A stretch of 64,000 nucleotides of DNA from JAHFTY01 sp964584785 (GCA_964584785.1 CAZPBY010000041.1:1-64000), one strand, 5' to 3'. Shown: positions 44,051 to 55,272, counted from the first letter of the stretch. A program made the numbers and translations. The notes: generated by a model from the letters alone, not told the origin.

Positions 44051-44114
44051 CAGTTTTGCACGATGACGCTTAGACGAGCAGAACCCGGAGCGCAGTGACG
44101 GGCTTCGTGCTGCC
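44017..44114. repeat. Palindromic element at the 3' end of mutY
   Basis: The arms GGCACGAAGCCCGTCGCTGC and GCAGTGACGGGCTTCGTGCT mark the ends, and the inner halves CTCCGGGTTCTG and CAGAACCCGGAG complete a palindrome of about 33 bp per arm. The 25-30-nt loop is unlike that of the rlmN copy. It spans the end of mutY and reaches to 6 nt before the stop of the convergent ABC permease gene, so it may also end both transcripts. Confidence 0.93.
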
Positions 44115-44119
44115 AACTT

Positions 44120-46657
44120 TCAGTTCTCGGCCTGACGCAAGACTTCCAACGGCTTTTGACGCAGGATCCGGAAACTGGCGGCCCAACCGGTGATGACGGC
44201 GATAACCGCGGTGAGGGCGATGGAAACAACTACCGGCCAGGCCCTGACCGCATAAAACGCGTGGAACAGGCGATCGATGATGATCACGCTGAACACGCAA
44301 GCCAACACCGCGCCGATCGCACCCGCCGCGATACCGATGATCAAAAACTCCAGCGAAAAAATCCGTACAATTTTCCGCCGCGTCGCACCGATCGTCTTGA
44401 GAATTGCGACCTCGCGCATGCGCCGGTACCGCGTTCCCGCGACCGCCGAAGCCAGAATGATCGCGCCGCCGACAATCGCAAAAGCAGCGAGAAAGCGGAC
44501 TGTGATGCTGATGCGATCGACAACACCCTGAATGATTTCGAGCACATCGGCGGCGTTCACAACGGTCACTGTCGGAAACTGGCCGAACACGGCGCGTTGA
44601 AGATCGCCGACCAGCGATGGTTGGACGTGGATCGCGCCGAAGTAAATGACCGGGAATCCGCGCAGGGCAACGGGCGCGAGAATGAATTGATTGTTGGCGC
44701 CGAGTCGCGCCGCATCCGTGCGACGAATGCTCGAGACGCGCGCCGACAACTCCCTGCCTTGAATCGACCACTCGAGCGAATCGCCGACATTCAGTTTCAA
44801 GGCGTCGGCTGCACTCTCTTCGACCGAGACCAGGTTGTCGTTCGTATCGTGCGTCCACCAAGCGCCGGAAAGAATCTCCGTCGCCTTCGGTATGTCCTCC
44901 GACCATGTCAACGCGAATTGAGTTCTAAAATAGCGCTGCTCGCCTTCGCTAAGTTGAATCTGCTCGACCGGCGTGCCGTTGATGCGCGACAGCTGGCCCG
45001 CTACAGCCGGCATCGCATCGGGCAGATCGAGGACTCCACGCTGCGATCGGATCAAGTTCCACAAATCGTCCTTCTGTACTCCAGTCACGTTAATCAGAAA
45101 AACGTTCGGACTGTCGGGCGGCGCGCTGATGCGGAGTTGATCGAGCAGTGAATCCTGCAGCAGCTGGATCGTCAGCGTGAACATCACGCCGACTCCCAGG
45201 GCCACGAGGACAGCGGTGACATGAGTGCCCGGACGATAAAGATTCGCGATACCCTGCCGCATGACGGGCGAAAGCCGAGACGAAAGCCGAAGCATGGCGC
45301 GTTTCAACGCTGTGAGAGCGCCTTTCGCGATTCCCGCAAGGATGATCAGGCTCACGATCAGGCCGCCTGCAAAGTAGGTTCCGATTCGCATCGAGCCGCT
45401 CATCCAAATAGCGATGAACCAAATGCCGAGAGCAATGAGAAGTATGGACAAGAATCTCGGCAACTGTTCCAGCGGATGCTGCACGGCCGTTGTATCGTGT
45501 TCGGCCATGTTTCTGCGAAAAATGAGTGCCGGCTTGATTTTCGAAATCGACAGAAGCGGCGGAACCGTAAACAGAAGCGAGGTGAGCAGGCCTACTGAAA
45601 TACCCTGCAGGATAGGTTTCCACGACAGCACAAGCTCGATGTTGACGTCGAAATAGCCCGCAAGGAAGCGTGGGAAAACCGCCTGTGCGGCGAAACCCAC
45701 GATTACACCGAGCAGACTGCCGGCCAGGCCCAGCATGACGGACTGCGCCGCGTACACTTGCATCACTCGCCGCGACCGCCCGCCGAGGCATTTCATGATC
45801 GCGATGTGGTCCATGCGCTGCTGAATGTGACTTTCGATGGATGTCGCCACCCCAACGCCGCCGACAATCAACGCAATCAAACTGACCATCGCCAGGAAAG
45901 AGCCGGCGCGATCCATGTTCCGCGACAGCGTCGGATTGGCTTCGGTGTAATCGATGATGCGGCCGCGGCGGCCGAACACGTCGCCTAGCTCGGCGCGAAT
46001 CTGTTCGACGTCCGCATCGCGCGGCAGACGCAGCAGGATCCGCTGCGTGGCGCGGCTGCCGAAAACATTCAGTCCTGTCCACTCGTAACCTTCACGCGTC
46101 ATCAACACTCGCGGACCCAGCGTGAATCCGGTGGTCATCCGATCGGGTTCTTTCTTCGAGATGCCCACGATGCGGAATTCGTGTTCGCCGATCTTGATTG
46201 AATCGCCGGGATGCACACCCATCCGGAGCAGGAAATCGTCGGACACGACGACGGTATCGGCGGACAAGGCAGGATTCGGCGGATCGAATTCGAGTACCCC
46301 ATAGAACGGATACTTCGCAAAATCGGCCGCTTTGATCGACGACAGGACCGGCGTGGTCTGCGGCCCGGCAGAGGCCATGGAAACGGTCTCCGTGACACGT
46401 GTCGACTCGATCCCTCGCGCATGAAGGGATTCGAGAACCTGCTCTTCCTTTTCGGTGGGAATCGCATTGAGGCGAATCATGAGGTCCGCGCCCATCAGCG
46501 TTCGTGCTTCCTTCATCAACGTGTATTTCGTGGATTCGCTGAAGCCCTTGACGCCTGTCAGGGCCGCGACCCCCGCGGCAACGGCAAGAATGACAAACAC
46601 GAGCCTGCTGCGGCTGGCCTTGGCGTCGATGAGAGCCATGCGGAGCGCGAACTTCAT
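44120..46657 (-). CDS. YbbP-like ABC transporter permease (two FtsX domains)
   Basis: The 845-residue membrane protein has an N-terminal anchor helix, a large periplasmic MacB-type domain (about 40-240), then FtsX helices around 265-420 and 740-840, with a second periplasmic domain between. The motif LKTIGATRRKIVRIF near 755 is typical. It overlaps its ATPase gene by 4 nt. Together with the divergent tesA, the order equals E. coli ybbP-ybbA-tesA. The substrate is unknown; lipid or lipoprotein handling is the usual guess. Confidence 0.9.
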   Translation of the reverse strand: MKFALRMALIDAKASRSRLVFVILAVAAGVAALTGVKGFSESTKYTLMKEARTLMGADLMIRLNAIPTEKEEQVLESLHARGIESTRVTETVSMASAGPQTTPVLSSIKAADFAKYPFYGVLEFDPPNPALSADTVVVSDDFLLRMGVHPGDSIKIGEHEFRIVGISKKEPDRMTTGFTLGPRVLMTREGYEWTGLNVFGSRATQRILLRLPRDADVEQIRAELGDVFGRRGRIIDYTEANPTLSRNMDRAGSFLAMVSLIALIVGGVGVATSIESHIQQRMDHIAIMKCLGGRSRRVMQVYAAQSVMLGLAGSLLGVIVGFAAQAVFPRFLAGYFDVNIELVLSWKPILQGISVGLLTSLLFTVPPLLSISKIKPALIFRRNMAEHDTTAVQHPLEQLPRFLSILLIALGIWFIAIWMSGSMRIGTYFAGGLIVSLIILAGIAKGALTALKRAMLRLSSRLSPVMRQGIANLYRPGTHVTAVLVALGVGVMFTLTIQLLQDSLLDQLRISAPPDSPNVFLINVTGVQKDDLWNLIRSQRGVLDLPDAMPAVAGQLSRINGTPVEQIQLSEGEQRYFRTQFALTWSEDIPKATEILSGAWWTHDTNDNLVSVEESAADALKLNVGDSLEWSIQGRELSARVSSIRRTDAARLGANNQFILAPVALRGFPVIYFGAIHVQPSLVGDLQRAVFGQFPTVTVVNAADVLEIIQGVVDRISITVRFLAAFAIVGGAIILASAVAGTRYRRMREVAILKTIGATRRKIVRIFSLEFLIIGIAAGAIGAVLACVFSVIIIDRLFHAFYAVRAWPVVVSIALTAVIAVITGWAASFRILRQKPLEVLRQAEN

Positions 46658-47331
46658 AGCACCTCGTCGCTGACGATGACGCCGTCGCGCAAGGCAATGC
46701 GCCGGTCCGCATGTTCGGTGAGGTTGTGATCGTGAGTCACCAGGATCAGCGTTGTTCCCTGCTCGCGGTTCAGCTTCAGCATCAACCGGAGAACGTGATC
46801 GCCGTTCGCGCTGTCGAGATTGCCCGTCGGCTCGTCCGCGAGCAGAATCGACGGCTGCATCATGAACGCCCGCGCAATGCCGGCGCGCTGCTGTTCGCCG
46901 CCGGAAAGTTGAGCCGGATAGTGATCGGCGCGATCACCGAGCCCGACACTCTCGAGCAAATACTCCGCGCGCTCAATTTGCCGCGCGTGGCCATTGCCCG
47001 ACAGTTCCGAGGGCAGCAGCACGTTTTCCAGCGCGGTCAACGTTGGAATCAGCTGGTATGCCTGAAATACAAAGCCGATCTTTCTGCCGCGCAACACGGC
47101 CAATTGATCTTCGCTGAGGCGTGTGATGTCCGTGCCATCCAGCTCAATGGATCCCGACGTCGGCCAGTCCAAGCCGGCAAGCAGCCCCAGCAGCGTGGAT
47201 TTCCCGCTGCCCGACGGCCCGGTGATCGAGACGACCTGAGATTCTGGAATTTCAAAACTGATGCCGCGTAGAATCTCGACGCGATGCGTGGGCGTTTCGA
47301 TAGTCTTGATGAGGTTCTTCACCGAAATCAC
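46654..47331 (-). CDS. YbbA/LolD-type ABC transporter ATPase
   Basis: The 225-residue ATPase has Walker A (GPSGSGKST, about 38-46), the Q-loop (FVFQAYQLIPTLTALENV), signature LSGGEQQR, Walker B (ILLADEPTGNLD) and the switch VTHDHN. It belongs to the MacB/LolD/FtsE class that powers FtsX-type permeases. It overlaps the permease gene by 4 nt and is divergent from the tesA-like gene with a gap of 21 nt, so their promoters must overlap coding sequence. Confidence 0.93.
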   Translation of the reverse strand: MISVKNLIKTIETPTHRVEILRGISFEIPESQVVSITGPSGSGKSTLLGLLAGLDWPTSGSIELDGTDITRLSEDQLAVLRGRKIGFVFQAYQLIPTLTALENVLLPSELSGNGHARQIERAEYLLESVGLGDRADHYPAQLSGGEQQRAGIARAFMMQPSILLADEPTGNLDSANGDHVLRLMLKLNREQGTTLILVTHDHNLTEHADRRIALRDGVIVSDEVL

Positions 47332-47352
47332 AACGATTGTTATCCTACATGA

Positions 47353-48024
47353 ATGTTGCGGTACACGCTGTTCGTGATCCTTTTGCCGGTGGTGCTCATG
47401 TCGTGCAGCCGTGATCCGCGGCCTGCGGGCGCCTCCGGGAATCGTCAGGATGCTCCAGCGGCTTCACCCGATCCGCGGCCCGTCATTCTCGCGTTCGGCG
47501 ACAGTCTGACAGCGGGACATGGTGTGGAATTGATCGACTCTTATCCTTCACAGCTGCAGAACGAACTCGACCGCCGCGGGTACAAATACCACGTTGTCAA
47601 TGCGGGCATCAGCGGAGACACGACCAGCGGAGGATTGTCGCGTATCGACGCAGCGCTTGACGTCCATCCCGCCATCGTCATTTTAGAGCTGGGCGGAAAC
47701 GACGGTCTCCGCGGGGTTCCGATTCGCGATGCCGAAAACAACCTCGAGCAGATGGTCGTGAAATGCCAGTCCGCGGGTGCATTGGTGGTCCTGGCCGGCA
47801 TGACACTGCCGCTCAACTACGGCCCCGATTACATCCACGGTTTCGAGGCCATGTATTCGAATCTTGCAAAGAGCCACAGGACTCACCTGATTCCGTTTTT
47901 CCTGGAAGGCGTCGCCGGCAAGATGGACTTGAATCAGGAAGACATGATTCATCCCACCGCGAAGGGATACGTCATCGTGACACAGAATGTCCTGCGCGCC
48001 ATCGAACCTCTGCTCGAACGGTAA
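47353..48024 (+). CDS. tesA: TesA-like SGNH lipase/esterase, lipoprotein
   Basis: The 223-residue hydrolase has a lipoprotein signal (lipobox LMSC, cysteine 18), then the four SGNH blocks: GDSLTAG (S51), a glycine in NAGISGDT, GGNDGLRG and DMIHPTAKGY for the Asp-His pair. Relatives split acyl esters or thioesters and lysophospholipids outside the cytoplasm. Being divergent from the ybbA/ybbP-like genes repeats a known arrangement, which supports the assignment. In E. coli TesA is soluble and periplasmic; here it looks membrane-anchored. Confidence 0.9.
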   Translation: MLRYTLFVILLPVVLMSCSRDPRPAGASGNRQDAPAASPDPRPVILAFGDSLTAGHGVELIDSYPSQLQNELDRRGYKYHVVNAGISGDTTSGGLSRIDAALDVHPAIVILELGGNDGLRGVPIRDAENNLEQMVVKCQSAGALVVLAGMTLPLNYGPDYIHGFEAMYSNLAKSHRTHLIPFFLEGVAGKMDLNQEDMIHPTAKGYVIVTQNVLRAIEPLLER

Positions 48025-48068
48025 TGAAGATCCCGCCCATCGCTAAGCTCACTGAAGCGAGCACGGTT

Positions 48069-48096
48069 TTGACTGTTCCCGTCACGAGCGTATAAT
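48069..48096 (+). promoter_or_regulatory. Sigma-70 promoter of the riboswitch-SPFH unit
   Basis: TTGACT at 48069-48074 and a perfect TATAAT at 48091-48096 are 16 nt apart. Transcription should start near 48103, about 40 nt before the riboswitch core. This is the clearest promoter in the window. Confidence 0.85.
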
Positions 48097-48140
48097 GGCA
48101 TGTTGTCGGATGACTAAATATGGCATAACGACACAGCAGG

Positions 48141-48299
48141 AAAAGGCCTAAATCCGGCGTAATGGACGCCGGATGCGGGGGACCCAACACAGCACGCCAG
48201 CGCGTGCTGCGGGGCGAATCTCCGAATGGATGCTATTTGGAGTAGGGCGACTTCCGAGCCCGAGCCCGTCAGCTAACCTCGCCGGCCTCAGCGGAAGAA
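48141..48299 (+). ncRNA. Cyclic di-AMP riboswitch (ydaO/yuaA type)
   Basis: The conserved blocks of the ydaO class appear in order: GCGGGGGACCCAA, a variable GCACGC/GCGTGC hairpin, GGGGCGAATCTCC, GTAGGGCGAC, then CCGAGCCCGTCAGCTAACCTCG, here split by position into CCGAGCCC (near 48254) and CCGTCAGCTAACCTCG (48266-48281). AGGCC (48144-48148) and GGCCT (48284-48288) can close the outer helix. The class binds two c-di-AMP and usually turns genes off. It lies 120 nt before an SPFH gene, downstream of a strong promoter. The switching element is not clear: no U-tract terminator follows, so control may be of translation. Confidence 0.92.
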
Positions 48300-48383
48300 C
48301 ATGACCAACACTTCCATTCCGGTGACTCTTCCCGGGCAATCGTGAGCATCTCCGCTCCCGTGATCCGCTTCACCCGCTACCCT

Positions 48384-48397
48384 GTTGATGCATCAAC
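48384..48397 (+). promoter_or_regulatory. Palindrome ahead of the SPFH ribosome site
   Basis: GTTGATGCATCAAC is a perfect 14-nt palindrome 8 nt before GGAGGG. It may be part of the riboswitch expression platform or an operator. Position is the only support. Confidence 0.35.
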
Positions 48398-48418
48398 GGC
48401 AGTTGGAGGGCTGCGAGT

Positions 48419-50530
48419 ATGATCATCACACTGCTTTTTTGGACTTCGATTGTTCTGGTGGCGCTGATAATGATTCCGTGGCTTGCGGGTGTTCGCTACA
48501 TCCCGCATAACAAAGTCGGAATCGTCGAGAAGATCTGGTCGCCCCGCGGCTCTTTGACGGAGGGACGCATTGTGGCTGCCGAGGGTGAGGCCGGCTATCA
48601 GGCCGAACTGCTTCGCGGTGGCTTGCACAAGTGGCTCTTTCCGTGGCAATACCGGATACACAAAGAGCCGCTGGTCGTGGTTTCCGAGAGCAAGATCGGC
48701 TACGTGTACGCTCGCGACGGCGGCCCCCTTCCGCCGACGCAGACGCTCGGCCAGGTCGTGAACTGCAATCACTTTCAGGACGCCGTCGCCTTTCTTAAAA
48801 GCGGCGGCCAGCGAGGACGGCAGCGAGCGATCTTGCGGGAAGGCGTGTTTGCGATCAACTCGGCGCTGTTTGTCGTGATCACTGAAGATCGCGTCTACAA
48901 CGGTCCGATCCGCGAAAACGGCGATGACAAATACGGCGACTGGCAGAAGCAACTGAAGTCGATCAACGGCTTCGAACCTGTGATCGTCGGACATGGCGGA
49001 CAGGCCGTCGCACCTGCCACGCAACCGGCGGTTGGCGGCGCGGATCTCACGATGACTCCGATCGATACGATTGGCGTGGTGACGGTGCATGACGGCGTTC
49101 CAATCGAATCGGGCGAGATCATCGCTCCCGAAGTGAAGGCACCCGGCAGCGACCACAACTACTTTCAGGATCCCGAAGTGTTTCTGAGACTCGGAGGCCG
49201 TCGCGGCAAGCAGCTCCAGGTGCTGACCGATGGAACGTTCTTCATCAATCGCTGGTTCGCGACTGTTGAAGCGCGGCCGAAGACGCTTATTCCGATCGGA
49301 TATGTCGGAGTGGTGGTGTCGTACTACGGCGGCAAAGGTGAAGACGTTACCGGCAAAGGTTTTCGCTACGGCGAGCAGGTCGAGCCCGGCCAGCGCGGTG
49401 TGTGGAAGAATGCGCTGCCTCCGGGAAAATATCCGGTGAATCCGTACGCCGTGAAAGTCGAACTCGTGCCGACCGTGAACTTCGTGCTCCGTTGGATCAC
49501 GGGCCAGGCGGAAGCGCACCAGTACGACAAGGACCTTGTCAGCATCGAACTGATCACGGCCGATGGATACGAGCCGGTGTTGCCGTTGTCGCTCGTGCTG
49601 CACATCGACTACGAAAAAGCGCCCAGTGTGGTTCAGCGCTTCGGCGACGTTCGACGTTTGATTACGCAAACGCTGGACCCGATTCTCACATCGTATTTCC
49701 GCGATGTGGCGCAATCGTCGAACATGCTCGACCTGTTAACCCATCGCGAAGAGATTCAACGCCGGGCGACCGAAGAATTGGGACGAAGGTTCAAGGAGTT
49801 CGACATCAACTGCATCGCCGTGCTGATCGGGAGGCCGGAGTCCACCGTCACGGAAGCCGGCGAAGATCCTATCGAGCGTCTGTTTGATCAACTGCGCATG
49901 CGCCGGTTGGCCGAAGAACAGCTTGCGACGTTTTCGAAACAGAAAGAGGCCGCAGTCCACTTGAAAGATCTCAACGACGCGAAAGCTGCTGCGGAAAAAC
50001 AATCGGAGTTGACGCAGACGAAGATCGACATCGAAGTGGCGGCCAACCGCGGAGAGGCGCAGCTTAATGAAGCCCAGCGCCTTTCCCGCCGCGACATCGC
50101 TCGAGCCTTCGGTGAGTCGCGCGCAAAAGAACTGCTGGGAAAGGGCGAAGCCGCCAGGATTGCGCAAACGGGTCTCGCCGAAGCGGCGGTGTCGCTGCAG
50201 AAGATCCGCGCCTACGGAGATCCCCGGTTGTTCGCGTTGAACCTGGCGACCGGTCATTTCGCGCAAAGCGCACAGCCGATCGTTCCGGAGCGACTGCTGG
50301 TGATGGGCGGTGGACCCGGCGACGGAAAGGCCGATCTGAGCTCGTACAACATCTTTAGCCAGTTCCTCACGCTATTGCTGGCCGAAAAGTCCGGCCTTGG
50401 TGTTGGAGGGAACACGAAGGATATGGAAGACCTGGAACGGTTGACTTCAAACCTTGTGAAGAAGTTTGAAGAGGGGTTGACCCCGGAAGACAAGCCGGAA
50501 GGCGTTGTCGAGACCGAAAAGACAATGTAG
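48419..50530 (+). CDS. Large SPFH/Band 7 (flotillin-like) membrane protein
   Basis: The 703-residue protein has an N-terminal membrane helix (about 3-24), a long insert with two similar DHNYFQD/NHFQDAV-like segments (near 117 and 243), an SPFH domain (about 290-490) and a coiled-coil region (about 500-590) with alanine/glutamate repeats, then a glycine-containing tail. SPFH proteins form membrane rings or scaffolds. The ribosome site GGAGGG is 9 nt before ATG 48419. The c-di-AMP riboswitch upstream ties it to a second messenger of cell wall and potassium balance. A 21-bp hairpin follows. Confidence 0.88.
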   Translation: MIITLLFWTSIVLVALIMIPWLAGVRYIPHNKVGIVEKIWSPRGSLTEGRIVAAEGEAGYQAELLRGGLHKWLFPWQYRIHKEPLVVVSESKIGYVYARDGGPLPPTQTLGQVVNCNHFQDAVAFLKSGGQRGRQRAILREGVFAINSALFVVITEDRVYNGPIRENGDDKYGDWQKQLKSINGFEPVIVGHGGQAVAPATQPAVGGADLTMTPIDTIGVVTVHDGVPIESGEIIAPEVKAPGSDHNYFQDPEVFLRLGGRRGKQLQVLTDGTFFINRWFATVEARPKTLIPIGYVGVVVSYYGGKGEDVTGKGFRYGEQVEPGQRGVWKNALPPGKYPVNPYAVKVELVPTVNFVLRWITGQAEAHQYDKDLVSIELITADGYEPVLPLSLVLHIDYEKAPSVVQRFGDVRRLITQTLDPILTSYFRDVAQSSNMLDLLTHREEIQRRATEELGRRFKEFDINCIAVLIGRPESTVTEAGEDPIERLFDQLRMRRLAEEQLATFSKQKEAAVHLKDLNDAKAAAEKQSELTQTKIDIEVAANRGEAQLNEAQRLSRRDIARAFGESRAKELLGKGEAARIAQTGLAEAAVSLQKIRAYGDPRLFALNLATGHFAQSAQPIVPERLLVMGGGPGDGKADLSSYNIFSQFLTLLLAEKSGLGVGGNTKDMEDLERLTSNLVKKFEEGLTPEDKPEGVVETEKTM

Positions 50531-50531
50531 C

Positions 50532-50575
50532 CAAACAACCTGCGCTGCCGCGCACGCGGCAGCGCAGGTTGTTTG
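50532..50575. terminator. Perfect 21-bp hairpin after the SPFH gene
   Basis: The segment from CAAACAACCTGCGCTGCC to GGCAGCGCAGGTTGTTTG is a perfect inverted repeat with 21-bp arms and almost no loop, 1 nt after the stop. The following bases are aggcata, so there is no real U-tract on the plus strand, while the left end gives CAAACAA. It probably ends transcription before pncA. Confidence 0.7.
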
Positions 50576-50600
50576 AGGCATAATGGATTAAACTGAGCGT

Positions 50601-51182
50601 ATGAAGTGGCCCGGCGACCCGACAGCCGACGCATTACTCGTCGTCGACGTGCAAAACGATTTTTGTCCCGGCGGTGCGCTTGCGGTTCATGACGGCGACA
50701 AAGTCGTGCCGATATTGAATGAATGGATCGCAGCAGCGAAACGGGTTCGTGTTCCCGTGTATGCTTCTCGTGACTGGCATCCACCAAACCACATCAGTTT
50801 CAAAGATCGCGGCGGTCCGTGGCCGCCTCACTGCATCCAGAACACAGCGGGTGCGGAGTTTCATCCCGATCTCAAGTTACCCGCAAATGCGCAGATCATC
50901 AGCAAGGCAGACGAGCCGAATAAGGAAAGCTACTCCGCATTCGGCGGAACGGATCTCACACACCAGCTGAGAGAGCACGGCATTCGACGGCTGTGGATCG
51001 GCGGTTTGACGCAGGATTACTGCGTCCGCGAAACAGCGCTCGATGCGCTGAGAAATGGATTCGAGGTACACGTCGTTGTCGACGCGACGCGAGCCGTCAA
51101 CGTAGAACCCGAGGATGGAATGCGCTCTCTCGAAGCGATCCACGAAGCCGGCGCCGTCCTCGAAACGATGGCGAAGCGATAG
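50601..51182 (+). CDS. pncA: Nicotinamidase
   Basis: The 193-residue isochorismatase-fold enzyme has the catalytic triad D16 (VDVQNDF), K102 (SKADEP) and C141 (TQDYCVRETALDAL), and metal ligands in RDWHPPNH (D58, H60, H64). It converts nicotinamide to nicotinate for NAD salvage. PCPGG-like FCPGGAL and SYSAFGGT are typical of PncA and not of other members of the fold. Its stop is immediately followed by the pdxH start, so the two are co-translated. Confidence 0.93.
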   Translation: MKWPGDPTADALLVVDVQNDFCPGGALAVHDGDKVVPILNEWIAAAKRVRVPVYASRDWHPPNHISFKDRGGPWPPHCIQNTAGAEFHPDLKLPANAQIISKADEPNKESYSAFGGTDLTHQLREHGIRRLWIGGLTQDYCVRETALDALRNGFEVHVVVDATRAVNVEPEDGMRSLEAIHEAGAVLETMAKR

Positions 51183-51776
51183 ATGCCGGCCGCGGGTCCG
51201 TTCCGTCAATTCTCACAATGGTTACGAACAGCAGTCGCACGCCGCCCCGGAGACTGGTTTGATCCGACAGCGATGACTCTCGCGACAACCGACAAGCGAG
51301 GTCACGTCACAGCCCGCATCGTGCTTTTGAAGAAATTCGGAAGCGAAGGCTTCACCTTCTTTACGAATTACGGCTCACGCAAAGGCAGGCAGCTCGCCGA
51401 GAATCCGCGCGCGGCCCTCGTTCTGTACTGGCCGTACCTGCATCGTCAGATTCGCATCGAAGGCCGTGTGGAACAAATCAGTGCGGCAGAATCCGAGGCA
51501 TATTTCCACTCACGTCCGCGATTGTCCCAAATCGCTGCTGCCGCCTCGAATCAATCTCACGCGATCATCTCGCGAAAACATCTGCTTCAACGTTTCACAG
51601 ACCTCAAAAAAACACTCGACGGCCAGCCCGTACCGTTGCCGAAAACATGGGGCGGCTACCGCTTGATTCCGGATGCTGTCGAGTTCTGGCATCACCGGCA
51701 GAATCGTCTTCACGATCGTGTGCAATATCGAAAGCAAGGCAACGGCAGGTGGACGGTCGAGCGCCTCGCGCCATAA
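51183..51776 (+). CDS. pdxH: Pyridoxamine/pyridoxine 5'-phosphate oxidase
   Basis: The 197-residue FMN enzyme matches PdxH: AMTLATTDKRGHVTARIVLLKK, FTFFTNYGSRKGRQL, RIEGRVEQIS, FHSRPRLSQIAAAAS and the C-terminal EFWHHRQNRLHDRVQY that binds the substrate. It makes pyridoxal 5'-phosphate. The start ATG touches the pncA stop, without space for its own strong ribosome site, indicating coupling of two cofactor-salvage genes. Confidence 0.93.
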   Translation: MPAAGPFRQFSQWLRTAVARRPGDWFDPTAMTLATTDKRGHVTARIVLLKKFGSEGFTFFTNYGSRKGRQLAENPRAALVLYWPYLHRQIRIEGRVEQISAAESEAYFHSRPRLSQIAAAASNQSHAIISRKHLLQRFTDLKKTLDGQPVPLPKTWGGYRLIPDAVEFWHHRQNRLHDRVQYRKQGNGRWTVERLAP

Positions 51777-51797
51777 GATTTAGTGCGGAGGTCTATC

Positions 51798-52571
51798 GTG
51801 AAAACAACAGTCGCTTTCTTGGGTGGAGCGGCACTCGGCGCAGGTCTGATCTATTTCGCGGACCCGACCTCGGGGAAGCGGCGCCGGGCGTTGGCAAGGA
51901 ACACAGCAGCGCATGGTGCCAGGGTCTTCGGAAGAGTTGTTGATATCGCGAGCAGAGATACCGCACATCGTCTGAAGGGCATCGCAGAAGAAACAAAGGC
52001 GCTTTTCAATAATGAAATCGTGCCGGATGAGATTCTCGAGGATCGTATTCGCACGGAAGTCGGCCGCGTTTCGTCACATCCCAACGTTCAGGTGACGGTC
52101 AAGGAAGGACGCGTCACCTTGCAGGGCCCCGTTGTCGACAGCGAACGGCGAGCGGTTCTCAAGGCCGTGAAATCCGTGAAGGGCGTCTGCGGCATCGTCA
52201 ACCGGATGGAGCCGTATCAGATCCCGGGCGGCACGACGACTCAGGCGCGCCGCACGCGTCAGCTCGACATTTTTCAAACACACTGGTCTCCGGCAACCCG
52301 CATTCTCGTCGGTGCGATCGGCGCATCCCTCGCGGCCGCAGGCGCGACAACCGGTACCCGGCGGGGCGCCATTCCACGCGCGGTCGGACTGGCCCTGGTC
52401 GCACGGGCCGTGACCAACATGGGATTCAAACGGCTTTTGGGAATCAGCGCGGGACATCGAGCGGTCGATACTCAAAAAACGAAGCAGGACATGGATCACG
52501 ACCTGGTGCGGATGCAGACGTTCCTCGAGACCGGAAAGCGGCCAAACGACGCCGTACACCGGTTCGCGTGA
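51798..52571 (+). CDS. BON-domain protein with YtxH-like N-terminus
   Basis: The 257-residue protein begins with a membrane segment and basic tail (GGAALGAGLIYFADPTSGKRRR), as in YtxH-like proteins. A BON domain follows (about 75-140: LEDRIRTEVGRVSSHPNVQVTVKEGRVTLQGPV), then a hydrophobic glycine/alanine-rich region (about 165-215). BON domains bind phospholipid or peptidoglycan. The start is GTG at 51798, chosen for GGAGG 6 nt upstream; a GTG 15 nt earlier precedes that site. Function is not known beyond envelope association. Confidence 0.85.
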   Translation: MKTTVAFLGGAALGAGLIYFADPTSGKRRRALARNTAAHGARVFGRVVDIASRDTAHRLKGIAEETKALFNNEIVPDEILEDRIRTEVGRVSSHPNVQVTVKEGRVTLQGPVVDSERRAVLKAVKSVKGVCGIVNRMEPYQIPGGTTTQARRTRQLDIFQTHWSPATRILVGAIGASLAAAGATTGTRRGAIPRAVGLALVARAVTNMGFKRLLGISAGHRAVDTQKTKQDMDHDLVRMQTFLETGKRPNDAVHRFA

Positions 52572-52689
52572 ATTCTGTAGATCGATCTATCGCCTCGGGA
52601 ATCGGAAATCGCAGATGACAGCCCGTCCAGACCGCGTTCGACGGGGGGCACCTTCTTTGTGCTAGGCTGAATTATTGGGTTTTTATCTC

Positions 52690-55272
<2,583 letters not shown>

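Noticed and set aside
48377..49714. 445-codon open frame antisense to the SPFH gene
   Set aside because: It starts in the middle of the SPFH gene and ends at its ribosome site; the SPFH protein, riboswitch and promoter agree with plus-strand reading.
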